Shown in pieces: positions 38,497 to 48,523 of a stretch of 64,000 nt of DNA. A program made the position numbers and the translations under genes. Position 1 is the stretch's first letter. Each line of letters opens with the position of its first letter. The DNA lies in assembly GCF_019352895.1 (NCBI RefSeq), contig NZ_JAAAFX010000004.1, positions 984,714 through 1,048,713 of the forward strand, written 5' to 3'. The notes beneath the pieces are model-generated. The model did not search any database, was not told the DNA's origin, and saw only the letters and a list, made by a program, of their open reading frames with translations. The DNA is from Variovorax boronicumulans. Its GTDB lineage: Bacteria > Pseudomonadota > Gammaproteobacteria > Burkholderiales > Burkholderiaceae_C.

Positions 38497-39864
38497 ATGA
38501 AAATCTCGATCATCGGCACCGGCTATGTCGGCCTCGTCACCGGCGCCTGCCTCGCGGACATCGGCAACAACGTCTTCTGCCTGGACGTGGACCCGCGCAA
38601 GATCGCCATCTTGAAGGAAGGCGGCATCCCGATCTACGAACCCGGCCTGGCCGACGTGGTGCAGTCCAACGTGGAGGCGGGCCGGCTGGAGTTCTCCACC
38701 GACATCGAGGCCTCGGTGGCGCACGGCGAAGTGCAGTTCATCGCGGTCGGCACCCCGCCCGACGAGGACGGCAGCGCCGACCTGCAGTACGTGCTGGCCG
38801 CGGCCCGCAACATCGGCCGCTACATGGAAAGCTTCAAGGTGGTGGTCGACAAGTCGACCGTGCCGGTGGGCACCGCCGACAAGGTGAGCGCGGTGATCCG
38901 CGAGGAGCTCGAGAAGCGTGGCCGCACCGACCTGGGCTTCTCGGTGGTGAGCAACCCCGAGTTCCTCAAGGAAGGCGCGGCGGTCGACGACTTCATGCGC
39001 CCCGACCGCATCGTGATCGGCGTGGCCGACGACGAGAACGGCCGCACGGCGCTGGCCGCGATGCGCAAGCTCTATTCGCCCTTCAACCGCAACCACGAGC
39101 GCACCCGCGTGATGGACGTGCGCTCGGCCGAGTTCGCCAAGTACGCGGCCAACGCCATGCTGGCCACGCGCATCAGCTTCATGAACGAGCTGGCCAACCT
39201 GGCCGACCGCGTGGGCGCCGACATCGAGTCGGTGCGCCAGGGCATCGGCTCCGATCCGCGCATCGGCTACAGCTTCCTGTACGCCGGCACCGGCTACGGC
39301 GGCAGCTGCTTCCCCAAGGACATCCAGGCGCTGACCCGCATCGCGCGCGACAACGGCCAGACGCTGCGCGTGCTGGAATCGGTCGAGGCGGTGAACGACG
39401 AGCAGAAGACGGTGCTGACCGACAAGGTCTTCGCGCGCTTCGGCGCCGACCTGAGCGGCCGCAGCTTCGCGCTGTGGGGCCTGGCCTTCAAGCCCAACAC
39501 CGACGACATGCGCGAAGCGCCCAGCCGGGTGGTGATCGGTGCGCTGCTGCGCGCCGGTGCGCGCATCGTGGCGCACGATCCGATCGCCGTGACCGAGACG
39601 CGCCGCGTGCTCGCGCTCGACTTCGCCGACGCGCCGGTGCTGCTCGACCAGATCACCTATGCCAAGGACCCGATGACGGCGCTCGAGGGTGCCGACGCAC
39701 TGGTCATCGTGACCGAGTGGAAGGCCTACCACAGCCCCAACATCGAACGGCTCAAGTCGACCATGAAGTCGCCGATCGTGTTCGACGGCCGCAACCTCTA
39801 CGAACCGGCGGTCATGAAGGCCGGCGGCGTGACCTACCACGGCATCGGCCGCAACAGCGTCTGA
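38497..39864 (+). CDS. ugd: UDP-glucose 6-dehydrogenase
   Basis: A 455-residue NAD-dependent dehydrogenase that oxidises UDP-glucose twice to UDP-glucuronate. The Rossmann motif [10 protein letters not shown] is at the N terminus. The catalytic cysteine Cys271 lies in [12 protein letters not shown], and [18 protein letters not shown] and [17 protein letters not shown] are typical family blocks. It lies 13 bp after uxs, so substrate production and use are encoded together. UDP-glucuronate could also serve as a direct donor or a precursor for other acidic sugars. Confidence 0.96.
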   Translation: MKISIIGTGYVGLVTGACLADIGNNVFCLDVDPRKIAILKEGGIPIYEPGLADVVQSNVEAGRLEFSTDIEASVAHGEVQFIAVGTPPDEDGSADLQYVLAAARNIGRYMESFKVVVDKSTVPVGTADKVSAVIREELEKRGRTDLGFSVVSNPEFLKEGAAVDDFMRPDRIVIGVADDENGRTALAAMRKLYSPFNRNHERTRVMDVRSAEFAKYAANAMLATRISFMNELANLADRVGADIESVRQGIGSDPRIGYSFLYAGTGYGGSCFPKDIQALTRIARDNGQTLRVLESVEAVNDEQKTVLTDKVFARFGADLSGRSFALWGLAFKPNTDDMREAPSRVVIGALLRAGARIVAHDPIAVTETRRVLALDFADAPVLLDQITYAKDPMTALEGADALVIVTEWKAYHSPNIERLKSTMKSPIVFDGRNLYEPAVMKAGGVTYHGIGRNSV

Positions 39865-39879
39865 GGACCGGGCCGAGGC

Positions 39880-41061
39880 TCAGGCCGATGCGCGGCGCCG
39901 CAGCCGCGCCGCCTTGCGCACGTCAAGCCACAGCGTGACCCGCGCCACGGCATAGAGCCCGGTGAACACCACGCCGAGCAGCAGCACATCGCCCCACCAC
40001 GGCCGCACCATCTGGTTGCTGCCGTAGAAGGCCAGCACCAGCAGCACCGCGACCAGGTGGGCGCAGAACACCGGCAGCGAGGCCGAGCCCATCGCCTCCA
40101 GCGCATGCAGCCGCGGCAGCCTGCGCGCCAGCGCGGGCCCGAAGCCGATCGCCAGCACGCCCAGCGCGACCAGGTTCAATATCCGCAGCGGGCCGAGCTG
40201 CCACTTGTCGAACAGCAGGTTGAGCTGCTCGTCGGCACCGAAAGGCGCCTGGCCGTTGAGGCCATGGTGGCGCCAGTAGAGCCCGTACAGCGCAACGGCG
40301 GTGGCCGCCAGCAGCAGCCACGGCGGCAGCCGTATCGGCCGCGCGCCCGGCGCACTGCGGCTGGCGCCCAGCCACAGGCCCATGAACCACAGGAACTGCC
40401 AGGCATAGGCATTGAAGGCCCCCATCTCGTGGAAGGGCACCGACAGGCCGGTCCAGCGCACCACCCCCACGTAGATCCATTCGCTCAGGCCGAACTGCGC
40501 CAGCGCCCAGACGGTGGTGCTGGCCAGCACCACGCCCAGCCAGCCGTGGCGCATCGCGAAGGCCAGCACCCAGGGGCTGAGCAGCATGAAGAAGATGTAC
40601 ATCGGCAGGATGTCCAGCAGCGGCGGCTCGTAGACCAGCAGCAGGCCGAACAGGAAGCCTTCGCGCGGCTGCTCCAGGTAGAAGGACATCAGGTCCTTCA
40701 CGGCCGGCTGGTCGATGCGCAGGCCGACGGCCGCGATGATGGTGAACAGGAACAGCAGCGTGGCCGCCTGCGCCAGGTAGATGCGCAGCGCGCGGCGCCA
40801 GAAGGCGCGGCGCATCGCATCGACCCCCTCGCGGTAGCCGGCGCGGCTGTAGACCAGGCCGGCCATGAAGGCCGACAGCAACACGAAGCCTTCGGCCGCC
40901 GACACGAAGCCGAAGGGCTGGCCCAGCGGATCGGTCAGGCGCGAGGGCAGGTGCGTGAGCGTCATCAGCACGAGCATCAGCCCGCGCAGCGCATCGACCT
41001 CCCAGTAGCGTGGCGAGGCCAGGCGCACCGACGGTGCGCCCTGGGCGTGGATCGGCGCCAT
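39880..41061 (-). CDS. OpgC-family membrane acyltransferase
   Basis: A 393-residue protein with about ten membrane segments. It matches the OpgC family (PF10129): N-terminal RYWEVDALRGLMLVLMTLTHLP with the conserved Arg-Gly and His, then FGFVSAAEGFVLLSAFMAGLVY, and ILPMYIFFMLLSPWVL. OpgC proteins transfer succinyl groups to osmoregulated periplasmic glucans at the inner membrane. A cyclic glucan synthase is present in the same window at 17426-25612, so its product is a candidate substrate; that link is inference. It lies 10 bp after a GT4 gene and is convergent with ugd. Confidence 0.85.
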   Translation of the reverse strand: MAPIHAQGAPSVRLASPRYWEVDALRGLMLVLMTLTHLPSRLTDPLGQPFGFVSAAEGFVLLSAFMAGLVYSRAGYREGVDAMRRAFWRRALRIYLAQAATLLFLFTIIAAVGLRIDQPAVKDLMSFYLEQPREGFLFGLLLVYEPPLLDILPMYIFFMLLSPWVLAFAMRHGWLGVVLASTTVWALAQFGLSEWIYVGVVRWTGLSVPFHEMGAFNAYAWQFLWFMGLWLGASRSAPGARPIRLPPWLLLAATAVALYGLYWRHHGLNGQAPFGADEQLNLLFDKWQLGPLRILNLVALGVLAIGFGPALARRLPRLHALEAMGSASLPVFCAHLVAVLLVLAFYGSNQMVRPWWGDVLLLGVVFTGLYAVARVTLWLDVRKAARLRRRASA

Positions 41062-41071
41062 GCGTTCCGGC

Positions 41072-42316
41072 TCAGACGATCGCGCGGATCGCGTTCACGA
41101 TGGTTTCACCATAGCGCTGCCACGAATACTCGGCCGCATGCCGTGCCGCCCGGGCCTTCATCGCCACCAGCTCGGGGCGGTGCTGGTTGAGCCAGGCCAG
41201 CCTGTCGGCGATGGCCTCGGGCGAACGGATCGGCACCAGGAAGCCGGTCTGGCCCTCGATCACCAGGTCGGCGCCGCCGGTGTTGGGCGTGATCACCACC
41301 GGCAAGCCCTGGCTCATGGCCTCCTGCATCACCAGCGCGCGACCCTCGACGATCGAGGGCAGGCAGAACACGTCGCAGCTGCGCATCAGCGCCAGCACCT
41401 CGGCATGCGGGCGGCCCTTCTCGTGGATGAAGCCCGGGCACTCGCGCTGGTAGAAGTCCAGGTCGGCCAGCGGCGCGCCCATCACGCGCAGTTCGATGTT
41501 CTCGCCGCCGAGCAGGCGCATCGCCTGCATCAGGTCGGCCAGGCCCTTGCGCTGGCCCATCGAGCCCGCGAAAAGCACGCGCATCGGCCGCGCCGGGTCG
41601 AGCGCGGCCTCGGACCAGCCGCCGGTCCAGACCGGGGGGGAACCGAAGGGCGACATCACGCAGGCCTTCTGCGCCGCCGAGGCGGGCAGCGAGTCGCGCA
41701 CGAAATGGCTGGCCACCACGACCAGGTCGGCCAGCGCCAGCTCCTCGGTCTTGCGGTCGAGCTTGGCCTGCGAGTCGAGCAGGCCGCCGCCCAGCGTGGG
41801 CGCCCAGGCGGGCAGGCGTTCGCCCTCCTCCTGCATCAGGCGCCGGCCCAGTTCCCAGTAGGCGATGGGCAGGTCGTAGATGCGCTTCAGGCCCAGCGTG
41901 CGGGCCGCGCGGAAGGTGGCGAGCGCGCCGTCCTCGTAGGCGTACACGCCCTTCAGGCCTTCGCGCGCCTGCAGCCGGGGCAAGGTGCCCGCGACGAAGC
42001 GGTCGAAATCGCGGATCACCGCATCGACCGAGGCGAAGCCCTCTTCGTGCCGCAGCGGACCGCGCCAGCCCAGCGCACCGCAAGCCACGCGCGCGATTTC
42101 GCGCCCGGGGTGCTGCAGCAGCTTGTCGCGCGGCACGTCGAAGCGCCGGCGCATCCATTCGTTGCGCACGCGACCGGGCATCAGCTTCAGGGCGAGGCTC
42201 TGGTCGTCGGCGGCGACGGTGGTGGCGAAGCGGCCCAGCATTCCGGCTCCCTGCAGGGCGTCGAGCATGGCGCGCACATTCTGATTGCCCGCGGGATGGC
42301 TCAACAGCAGTGTCAT
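41072..42316 (-). CDS. GT4-type glycosyltransferase
   Basis: A 414-residue GT-B enzyme. The N-terminal domain begins LLLSHPAGNQNVRAMLDALQ. The C-terminal domain begins MRVLFAGSMGQRKGLADLMQAM and carries the donor-site motif FCLPSIVEGRALVMQEAMSQGLPVV split by the conserved EX7E (Glu in VEGRALVMQE), as in retaining GT4 enzymes. The acceptor is unknown. It is the first gene of a two-gene unit with the OpgC-like gene, so it may act on a membrane or periplasmic glycan. ATG 42316 lies 135 bp from the divergent macroglobulin start. Confidence 0.85.
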   Translation of the reverse strand: MTLLLSHPAGNQNVRAMLDALQGAGMLGRFATTVAADDQSLALKLMPGRVRNEWMRRRFDVPRDKLLQHPGREIARVACGALGWRGPLRHEEGFASVDAVIRDFDRFVAGTLPRLQAREGLKGVYAYEDGALATFRAARTLGLKRIYDLPIAYWELGRRLMQEEGERLPAWAPTLGGGLLDSQAKLDRKTEELALADLVVVASHFVRDSLPASAAQKACVMSPFGSPPVWTGGWSEAALDPARPMRVLFAGSMGQRKGLADLMQAMRLLGGENIELRVMGAPLADLDFYQRECPGFIHEKGRPHAEVLALMRSCDVFCLPSIVEGRALVMQEAMSQGLPVVITPNTGGADLVIEGQTGFLVPIRSPEAIADRLAWLNQHRPELVAMKARAARHAAEYSWQRYGETIVNAIRAIV

Positions 42317-42451
42317 GGCGGCCGATCATAGTTGAGCGATTGTTTCCAGAGCGGGCGAAAACGGGCGTTTGGCACGATCCGATGAGGCCTTTCGGCCTGC
42401 AAGTTGCGCCTTCAAATTGCGCTACGCTGCGAATCCGAAGGAGATCGTCCC

Positions 42452-45400
42452 TTGAAGACAAGAACAACTGCATCCGTCATCACCGCCGCCCTGCTCTCGC
42501 TGGCCGCCTTCGAGGCCAGCGCCTTGCAGACCTTGAGCGTCACGCCACAGGGCGAAGTGGCCCGCGTCCGCCAGGTGGTGGCCAAGTTCGATGCGGCCGC
42601 CGTCAACTTCGGCGACCCCAAGGCCGCCGCGCCCTTCACCGTGAGTTGCAACGACGCCCAGGCCGCCAAGGGCACCGGGCGCTGGACCGGCGAGAAGCAG
42701 TGGGTCTACGACTTCGAGAACGACCTGCCGCCCGGCGTGCGCTGCACGGTGAGCCGCGTGCCCAACTTCAAGCCCGCCGCGGGCGGCGACTGGACCGGCC
42801 CGGAGCGCCACAGCTTCAACACCGGCGGCCCCTTCGTGCGCAACATCCAGCCCAGCTACGGGAAGATCGACGAGCAGCAGTCTTTCGTGCTCGAGTTCAA
42901 CGGCCCGGCCACGCTGGCCAGCGTGCGCGACAACGTCTGGTGCGCGGCCGACGACATCGGCGAACGCATCCCCGTCAGGCTGCTCGAGGGTGGCGACCGC
43001 GAGGCGCTGCTCAAGGCCGCCGGCCGCGACCGCGCCGCGCAGAAGGAGCCGCTGCGCTTCGCCACGTTGCAGTGCAACCGCACGCTGAGCGCGGGCAGCC
43101 GCATCCAGCTGGTCTACGGCCAGGGCGTGGCCACGCCTTCGGGCATCGTCAACACCACCGAGAAGCGCTTCACCTACGACGTGCGCGACCCCTTCGCGGT
43201 GTCCTTCACCTGCGAGCGCGAGAACGCGCAGGCCGCCTGCCTGCCGCTGCGGCCGATGGAACTGCGCTTCAACGCGCCGGTCACGCGCAAGCTGGCTGGC
43301 CAGATCCGCCTGAGCGGCGGCGGCCAGACGCTCAAGCCCAAGTTCAACGACGAGGAGAACGCGGCCAGCGACGACGCGGTGATCGAGTCGGTGCGCTTCG
43401 TGCCGCCCTTCCCGGAAGAGACGCAGTTCAAGGTCGAGCTGCCCTCGAAGTTCGAGGACGCCTCGGGCCGCGCGCTGGGCGAACCCGACACCTTCCCGCT
43501 GGCCGTCGCCACCGGTGCGATGCCGCCGCTGGCCAAGTTCGCGGCCTCGCCCTTCGGCGTGCTCGAGCGCCTGGCCGAGCCCGGCGGCGTCGCGATGATG
43601 CCGGTCACGGTGCGGCGCGTGGAGCCCGAGCTGCAGGTGCAGGCGCTCACGCCCGGCAAGGTCAGCGACCTCAACCCGAAGACCGACGCGGAAATCATCG
43701 CCTGGTACCGCAAGGTGCGGCGCTACGACGAACGCTCGTCCATCGACCGCCCCACCGCGACCCGCGACAGCCGAGGCCCCCTGCCGCCGGTGATCGACCG
43801 TGACAACCGCAGCAGCGTGCAGACCCGCATGGTGTCGCTGCTGGGCGGCCTGCCCGGCGTGAAAACGCTCGACATGCCCAAGGCCGGCGACGCAGGCGCC
43901 GCCGGACGCCCCTTCGAGGTCATCGGCATCCCGCTGACGCCGGGCTTCCACGTGCTGGAGATCGCCTCGAAGAAGCTGGGCGATGCGCTGCTCGACGAAC
44001 GCTATGGCGACGGCCGCACGATGTACGTGCGCACCACCGCGCTGGCCACCAACCTGGCGGTGCACTTCAAGCTGGGCCGCGAGAATTCGGTGGCCTGGGT
44101 CACGACGCTCGACAAGGGCCAGGTGGTCCCGAACGCCGCGGTGCGGGTCTCGGACTGCCGCGGGCGCGAAGTGGCGACCGGCAGCACCGACGCCAGCGGC
44201 ATCGTGACGCTGGCCGGCATCTCGTCCAGCCCACCCAGCTGCTCGGGCCAGAACGATTACGGCAACGACGCCTACTTCGTGAGCGCCCGCGCCACGCTGA
44301 CCGACGCCGGCGACAAGAACGCCAAGCCGGTGGAAGACCTGGCCTTCACCTGGAGCGACTGGCAGCGCGGCATCGAGCCCTGGCGCTTCAACGTACCGAC
44401 CAGCCTCGAGCCCGAGCCCGACCGCATCGCCCACACGGTGTTCGACCGCACGCTGTTCCGCGCCGGCGAGACGGTGTCGATGAAGCACCTGATCCGCTCT
44501 CAGACCGCCAAGGGCTTCGGCCTGCCCGATGCGCTGCCCGACACGCTGGTCGTCACGCACAGCGGCAGCGGCCAGAAATTCACCCAGCCCGTGGCCTGGC
44601 GCAAGACCGCCACCGGCGGCTTGAGCGCGCTCAACACCTTCGCCATTCCGCCGGCCGCCAAGCTGGGCGTCTACCAGGTCGAACTGCGCAGCGCCAAGGG
44701 CAGGGGCAGCGACGACGACGACGGGCGCAGCTTCGGCAGCGGCCAGTTCCGGGTCGAGGAGTTCCGCCTGCCGGTGCTCGAGGGCCGCGTGACGCCCAGC
44801 GAGAAGACACCGCTGGTGGCGGTCACCTCGCTGCCGACCGACGTGCAGATCAACTACGTGGCGGGCGGGGGCGCGGCCAACCTGCCGGTGCGCGTGTCGG
44901 CCATGGTGCGCGGCAAGAGCCTGTCCTTCGCCGACTACGACAGCTTCAACTTCTCGCCGCCGCGCCAGCAGGGCGACAGCACGGCCGCCGATGCGGACGA
45001 GGAGGCTTCGGCCTCGGCCGACACCCGCGTGATCGCCGACAAGCTGCCGGTCACGCTGGACCGCAACGGCGCCGGCAAGCTCACGATCGACAAGGTGCCG
45101 CTGGCCAAGGCCACGCCGCGCGAACTGCTGATCGAGGCCACCTATTCCGACCCCAACGGCGAGGTGCAGACGATCCGCAGCACGCAGACGCTGTGGCCGG
45201 CCTCGGTGATCGCCGGCCTCAAGACCGAGGGCTGGGTCTCGACCGACAAGAAGCTCAAGTTCCAGGCGCTCGCGCTCGACCTCGCCGGCAAGGCGCAGGC
45301 CGGCGTGAAGGTGCAGGTGAACGCCGTCGCGCGCATCACCACCACCAGCCGCAAACGCATGGTCGGGGGCTTCTACACCTACGACAACAAGACCGAGCTC

Positions 45401-48400
45401 AAGGACCTGGGCACGGTGTGCACCGGCACCAGCGACCTGCGCGGCCTGGTGCTGTGCGAGTCGGCGCTCAAGGAAGCCGGCGAGGTCGAGCTGGTCGTGA
45501 CCGCCACCGACAAGGAAGGCCGCGAGAGCAAGGCCGCGGGCTCGGTCTACGTGACCCGGCAGGGCGAGCTGTGGTTCGGCGGCGAGGACAACGACCGCAT
45601 CGACGTGCTGCCCGAGAAGAAGAACTACCAGCCCGGCGAAGTCGCCAAGTTCCAGGTGCGCAGCCCCTTCCGCTTCGCGACCGCGCTGGTCGCGGTGGAG
45701 CGCGAGGGCGTGATCGAGACGCACGTGGTGCAGCTCAACGGCCAGGACCCGACGGTCAGCCTGCAGGTCAAGCCCGAATGGGGCCCGAACGCCTACGTCA
45801 GCGTGCTCGCGCTGCGCGGCCGGCTGCGCGAGGTGCCCTGGTACAGCTTCTTCACTTGGGGCTTCAAGGCGCCGCGCGAGTGGTGGACCGCCTTCTGGTA
45901 CGAGGGCAAGGAATACGTCGCGCCGACCGCGCTGGTCGACCTGAGCAAGCCGGCCTACCGCTTCGGCCTGGCCGAGATCCGCGTGGGCACGCAGGCGCAC
46001 CGCATCGACGTCAAGGTCACGAGCGACAAGCCCAGCTACCCGGTGCGCGGCCAGGCCCAGGTCACGATCTCGGCCAAGCTGCCCGACGGCAAGCCGGCCG
46101 CCGGTGCCGAAGTCGCACTGGCCGCGGTCGACCAGGCGCTGCTCGAGCTGATGCCCAACGACAGTTGGGACCTGCTCGAGGCCATGCTGCAGCGGCGCAG
46201 CTGGGGCGTCTCGACCTCGACCGCGCAGATGGAGATCGTCGGACGCCGGCATTACGGCAAGAAGGCCGTGCCCGCGGGCGGCGGCGGCGGCAAGGGCCAG
46301 ACGCGCGAGTTGCTCGACACCCTGCTGCTGTGGAACCCCTCGGTGGTGCTCGATACCAACGGCCAGGCCGTGGTGACGGTGCCGCTCAACGATGCGCTGA
46401 CCACCTTCAAGATCGTCGCCGTGGCCGACATGGGCACCGGCCTGTTCGGCACCGGGCAGGCGAGCATCCAGGCCACGCAGGACCTGCAGATCATCAGCGG
46501 CCTGCCGCCGCTGGTGCGCGAGGACGACCAGTTCCGCGCGCAGCTCACCTTGCGCAACACCACGCAGAAGGCCATGAAGGTCGAGGCCACGCCGCGCGCG
46601 ACCCTGCTCACGCTCGAGCCGCAGACCGTCGAGATCCCGGCCGGCGAAGCGCGCGAGCTGGCCTGGAACGTGACGGCGCCGGCCCAGCTCGCGCAGACGC
46701 GCACCGAGGCCATCCTGTGGGAGATCGAGGCCAGGGACACGCTGGGCGGCGCGCGCGATGCGCTCAAGGTGCGCCAGCGCATCGTGCCGGCCGTGCCGCT
46801 CACGGTGCAGCAGGCCACGCTGGTGCAGGTCGACGGCAGCTTCACGCTCGACGTGGCGCCGCCCGCCGACGCGCTGCCCGAGCGCGGCGGCCTGAAGATG
46901 TCGCTGCAGCCCAAGCTGGCCGAAGGCATGCCGGGCGTGCGCGACTGGTTCGCCAACTACCCCTTCAGCTGCCTCGAGCAGAAGACCAGCAAGGCCATCG
47001 GCCTGCGCGACGGCAAGCTGTGGCAGGGCGTGGTGGCGCAGCTGCCGAGCTACCTCGACAGCGACGGCCTCGCGAGCTACTTCCCGCCACGCGACGGCGA
47101 GTCGAACCGCGGCAGCGACATCCTGACCTCCTACCTGCTGGCCGCCACGCACGAGGCCTCGTCCATCGACCCGGCCTTCGGGCTGTCGGACGCGGCGCGC
47201 GCGCCGATGGAAAGCGGGCTGATCGCCTTCGTCGAAGGCCGGATCCAGCGCGAGTTCTGGAGCCCGCGCAAGGACCTGGACGTGCGCAAGCTGGCCGCGC
47301 TGGAAGCCCTGTCGCGCTACGGCAAGGCACGCGGCGCCATGACCGCGAGCATCACCATCGCGCCCAACCAGTGGCCCACCAGCGCGGTGATCGACTGGAT
47401 GCAGATCTTGAAGCGCGTGCCCGACGTGCCGCAGCGCCAGCAGCGGCTGGACGAGGCCGGCAACGTGCTCAAGGCACGGCTGTCCTACCAGGGCACCAAG
47501 CTGATCTTCAGCACCGAGCAGGACGACTACTGGTGGTGGCTGATGACCAACGGCGACGTCAACACCGCGCGGCTGCTGCTCGCGGTGATGGACGACCCGG
47601 CCTGGAAGGACGACATCGGCCGGCTGGCCAACGGCTTCATCGGCCGCCAGCAGAACGGCGCCTGGCACACCACCACGGCCAACCTCTGGGGCGGGCTCGC
47701 GCTGGATCGCTTCTCGAAGGTGTTCGAGAGCACGCCCGTGACCGGCACCACCACCGCCGTGCTGCGCCCGCCGGCCGTGGGCAACGCCGATTCAGCGGCC
47801 CGCACCGACAGCGTGGACTGGAGCCGCGTCGAGCGCGTAAAGGCCAGCGACGCCGCGGGCGCCCCCAACCAGGGCACCTGGTTCGGCGCCCCTGCGTCGC
47901 CGGGCAACCTGCGCAACAACACCATGTTCCTGCCCTGGAAGCTGCCCACCAAGGAAACGCTGACCGTCACCCAGAGCGGCACCGGCAAGCCCTGGCTCAC
48001 GCTGCAGTCGGTGGCCGCGGTGCAGCTCAAGGCGCCCTTCGCGGCCGGCTATGCGATCAAGAAGACCATCACGCCGGTCGAGCAGGCCAAGGCCGGCCAG
48101 TACACGCGCGGCGACATCCTGCGCGTCACGCTCGAGGTCAACGCCAGCGCCGACATGACCTGGGTCGCGATCACCGACCCCGTGCCCGGCGGCGCGACCA
48201 TCCTGGGCAGCGGCCTGGGCCGCGATTCGCAGATCGCCACGCAGGGCGAGAAGCGCAGCGGCGCCGGCTGGCCGGCCTTCGAGGAGCGCAGCTTCGAGTC
48301 CTTCCGCAGCTACTACGAGTACCTGCCCAAGGGCGTGGTGAAGATGGAGTACACGGTGCGGCTGAACAACGTGGGCGACTTCGCGCTGCCGCCCAGCCGC

Positions 48401-48478
48401 GTCGAGGCGCTCTATGCGCCCGAGATGTTCGGCGAGGCGCCGAATGCGCGCGTGAAGGTGGAAGCGGCGGCGAAGTAG
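42452..48478 (+). CDS. Bacterial alpha-2-macroglobulin with thioester motif
   Basis: A 2008-residue exported protein. It starts with TTG at 42452, with GAAGGAGA eight bases upstream, and then a standard signal peptide ending EASA-LQ near residue 25. There is no lipobox Cys, unlike the E. coli lipoprotein YfhM. MG domains fill the first 1200 residues. A Gly-rich linker near 1275 precedes the A2M domain (LLWNPSVVLDTNGQAVVTVPLNDALTTF, read in parts). The thioester motif CLEQ is at Cys1507, in YPFSCLEQKTS. Family members trap proteases in the periplasm; PBP1C is the usual partner and is encoded 1.9 kb downstream. The protein is about 350 residues longer than E. coli YfhM. Confidence 0.92.
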   Translation: MKTRTTASVITAALLSLAAFEASALQTLSVTPQGEVARVRQVVAKFDAAAVNFGDPKAAAPFTVSCNDAQAAKGTGRWTGEKQWVYDFENDLPPGVRCTVSRVPNFKPAAGGDWTGPERHSFNTGGPFVRNIQPSYGKIDEQQSFVLEFNGPATLASVRDNVWCAADDIGERIPVRLLEGGDREALLKAAGRDRAAQKEPLRFATLQCNRTLSAGSRIQLVYGQGVATPSGIVNTTEKRFTYDVRDPFAVSFTCERENAQAACLPLRPMELRFNAPVTRKLAGQIRLSGGGQTLKPKFNDEENAASDDAVIESVRFVPPFPEETQFKVELPSKFEDASGRALGEPDTFPLAVATGAMPPLAKFAASPFGVLERLAEPGGVAMMPVTVRRVEPELQVQALTPGKVSDLNPKTDAEIIAWYRKVRRYDERSSIDRPTATRDSRGPLPPVIDRDNRSSVQTRMVSLLGGLPGVKTLDMPKAGDAGAAGRPFEVIGIPLTPGFHVLEIASKKLGDALLDERYGDGRTMYVRTTALATNLAVHFKLGRENSVAWVTTLDKGQVVPNAAVRVSDCRGREVATGSTDASGIVTLAGISSSPPSCSGQNDYGNDAYFVSARATLTDAGDKNAKPVEDLAFTWSDWQRGIEPWRFNVPTSLEPEPDRIAHTVFDRTLFRAGETVSMKHLIRSQTAKGFGLPDALPDTLVVTHSGSGQKFTQPVAWRKTATGGLSALNTFAIPPAAKLGVYQVELRSAKGRGSDDDDGRSFGSGQFRVEEFRLPVLEGRVTPSEKTPLVAVTSLPTDVQINYVAGGGAANLPVRVSAMVRGKSLSFADYDSFNFSPPRQQGDSTAADADEEASASADTRVIADKLPVTLDRNGAGKLTIDKVPLAKATPRELLIEATYSDPNGEVQTIRSTQTLWPASVIAGLKTEGWVSTDKKLKFQALALDLAGKAQAGVKVQVNAVARITTTSRKRMVGGFYTYDNKTELKDLGTVCTGTSDLRGLVLCESALKEAGEVELVVTATDKEGRESKAAGSVYVTRQGELWFGGEDNDRIDVLPEKKNYQPGEVAKFQVRSPFRFATALVAVEREGVIETHVVQLNGQDPTVSLQVKPEWGPNAYVSVLALRGRLREVPWYSFFTWGFKAPREWWTAFWYEGKEYVAPTALVDLSKPAYRFGLAEIRVGTQAHRIDVKVTSDKPSYPVRGQAQVTISAKLPDGKPAAGAEVALAAVDQALLELMPNDSWDLLEAMLQRRSWGVSTSTAQMEIVGRRHYGKKAVPAGGGGGKGQTRELLDTLLLWNPSVVLDTNGQAVVTVPLNDALTTFKIVAVADMGTGLFGTGQASIQATQDLQIISGLPPLVREDDQFRAQLTLRNTTQKAMKVEATPRATLLTLEPQTVEIPAGEARELAWNVTAPAQLAQTRTEAILWEIEARDTLGGARDALKVRQRIVPAVPLTVQQATLVQVDGSFTLDVAPPADALPERGGLKMSLQPKLAEGMPGVRDWFANYPFSCLEQKTSKAIGLRDGKLWQGVVAQLPSYLDSDGLASYFPPRDGESNRGSDILTSYLLAATHEASSIDPAFGLSDAARAPMESGLIAFVEGRIQREFWSPRKDLDVRKLAALEALSRYGKARGAMTASITIAPNQWPTSAVIDWMQILKRVPDVPQRQQRLDEAGNVLKARLSYQGTKLIFSTEQDDYWWWLMTNGDVNTARLLLAVMDDPAWKDDIGRLANGFIGRQQNGAWHTTTANLWGGLALDRFSKVFESTPVTGTTTAVLRPPAVGNADSAARTDSVDWSRVERVKASDAAGAPNQGTWFGAPASPGNLRNNTMFLPWKLPTKETLTVTQSGTGKPWLTLQSVAAVQLKAPFAAGYAIKKTITPVEQAKAGQYTRGDILRVTLEVNASADMTWVAITDPVPGGATILGSGLGRDSQIATQGEKRSGAGWPAFEERSFESFRSYYEYLPKGVVKMEYTVRLNNVGDFALPPSRVEALYAPEMFGEAPNARVKVEAAAK

Positions 48479-48485
48479 ACCCGAA

Positions 48486-48516
48486 GCGGTGCGCCCGGCA
48501 TGGCCGGGCGCACCGC
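48486..48516. terminator. Perfect 14-bp hairpin between two convergent genes
   Basis: GCGGTGCGCCCGGC (48486-48499) pairs perfectly with 48503-48516 around a 3-nt loop. It lies between the macroglobulin stop (48478) and the thioesterase stop (48524). There is no T-run, but the stem is very stable and symmetric for both strands. Confidence 0.6.
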
Positions 48517-48523
48517 GCCTGGC

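Noticed and set aside
42370..42387. Possible sigma-54 promoter (TGGCACG) before the macroglobulin gene
   Set aside because: The -24 part is perfect, but the -12 part reads GATGA rather than TTGCA and lacks the required GC.
42422..47668. A 1748-codon reverse-strand frame opposite the macroglobulin gene
   Set aside because: Same composition effect. The translation is low-complexity and shows no family motif; the forward frame has a ribosome site, signal peptide and thioester motif.
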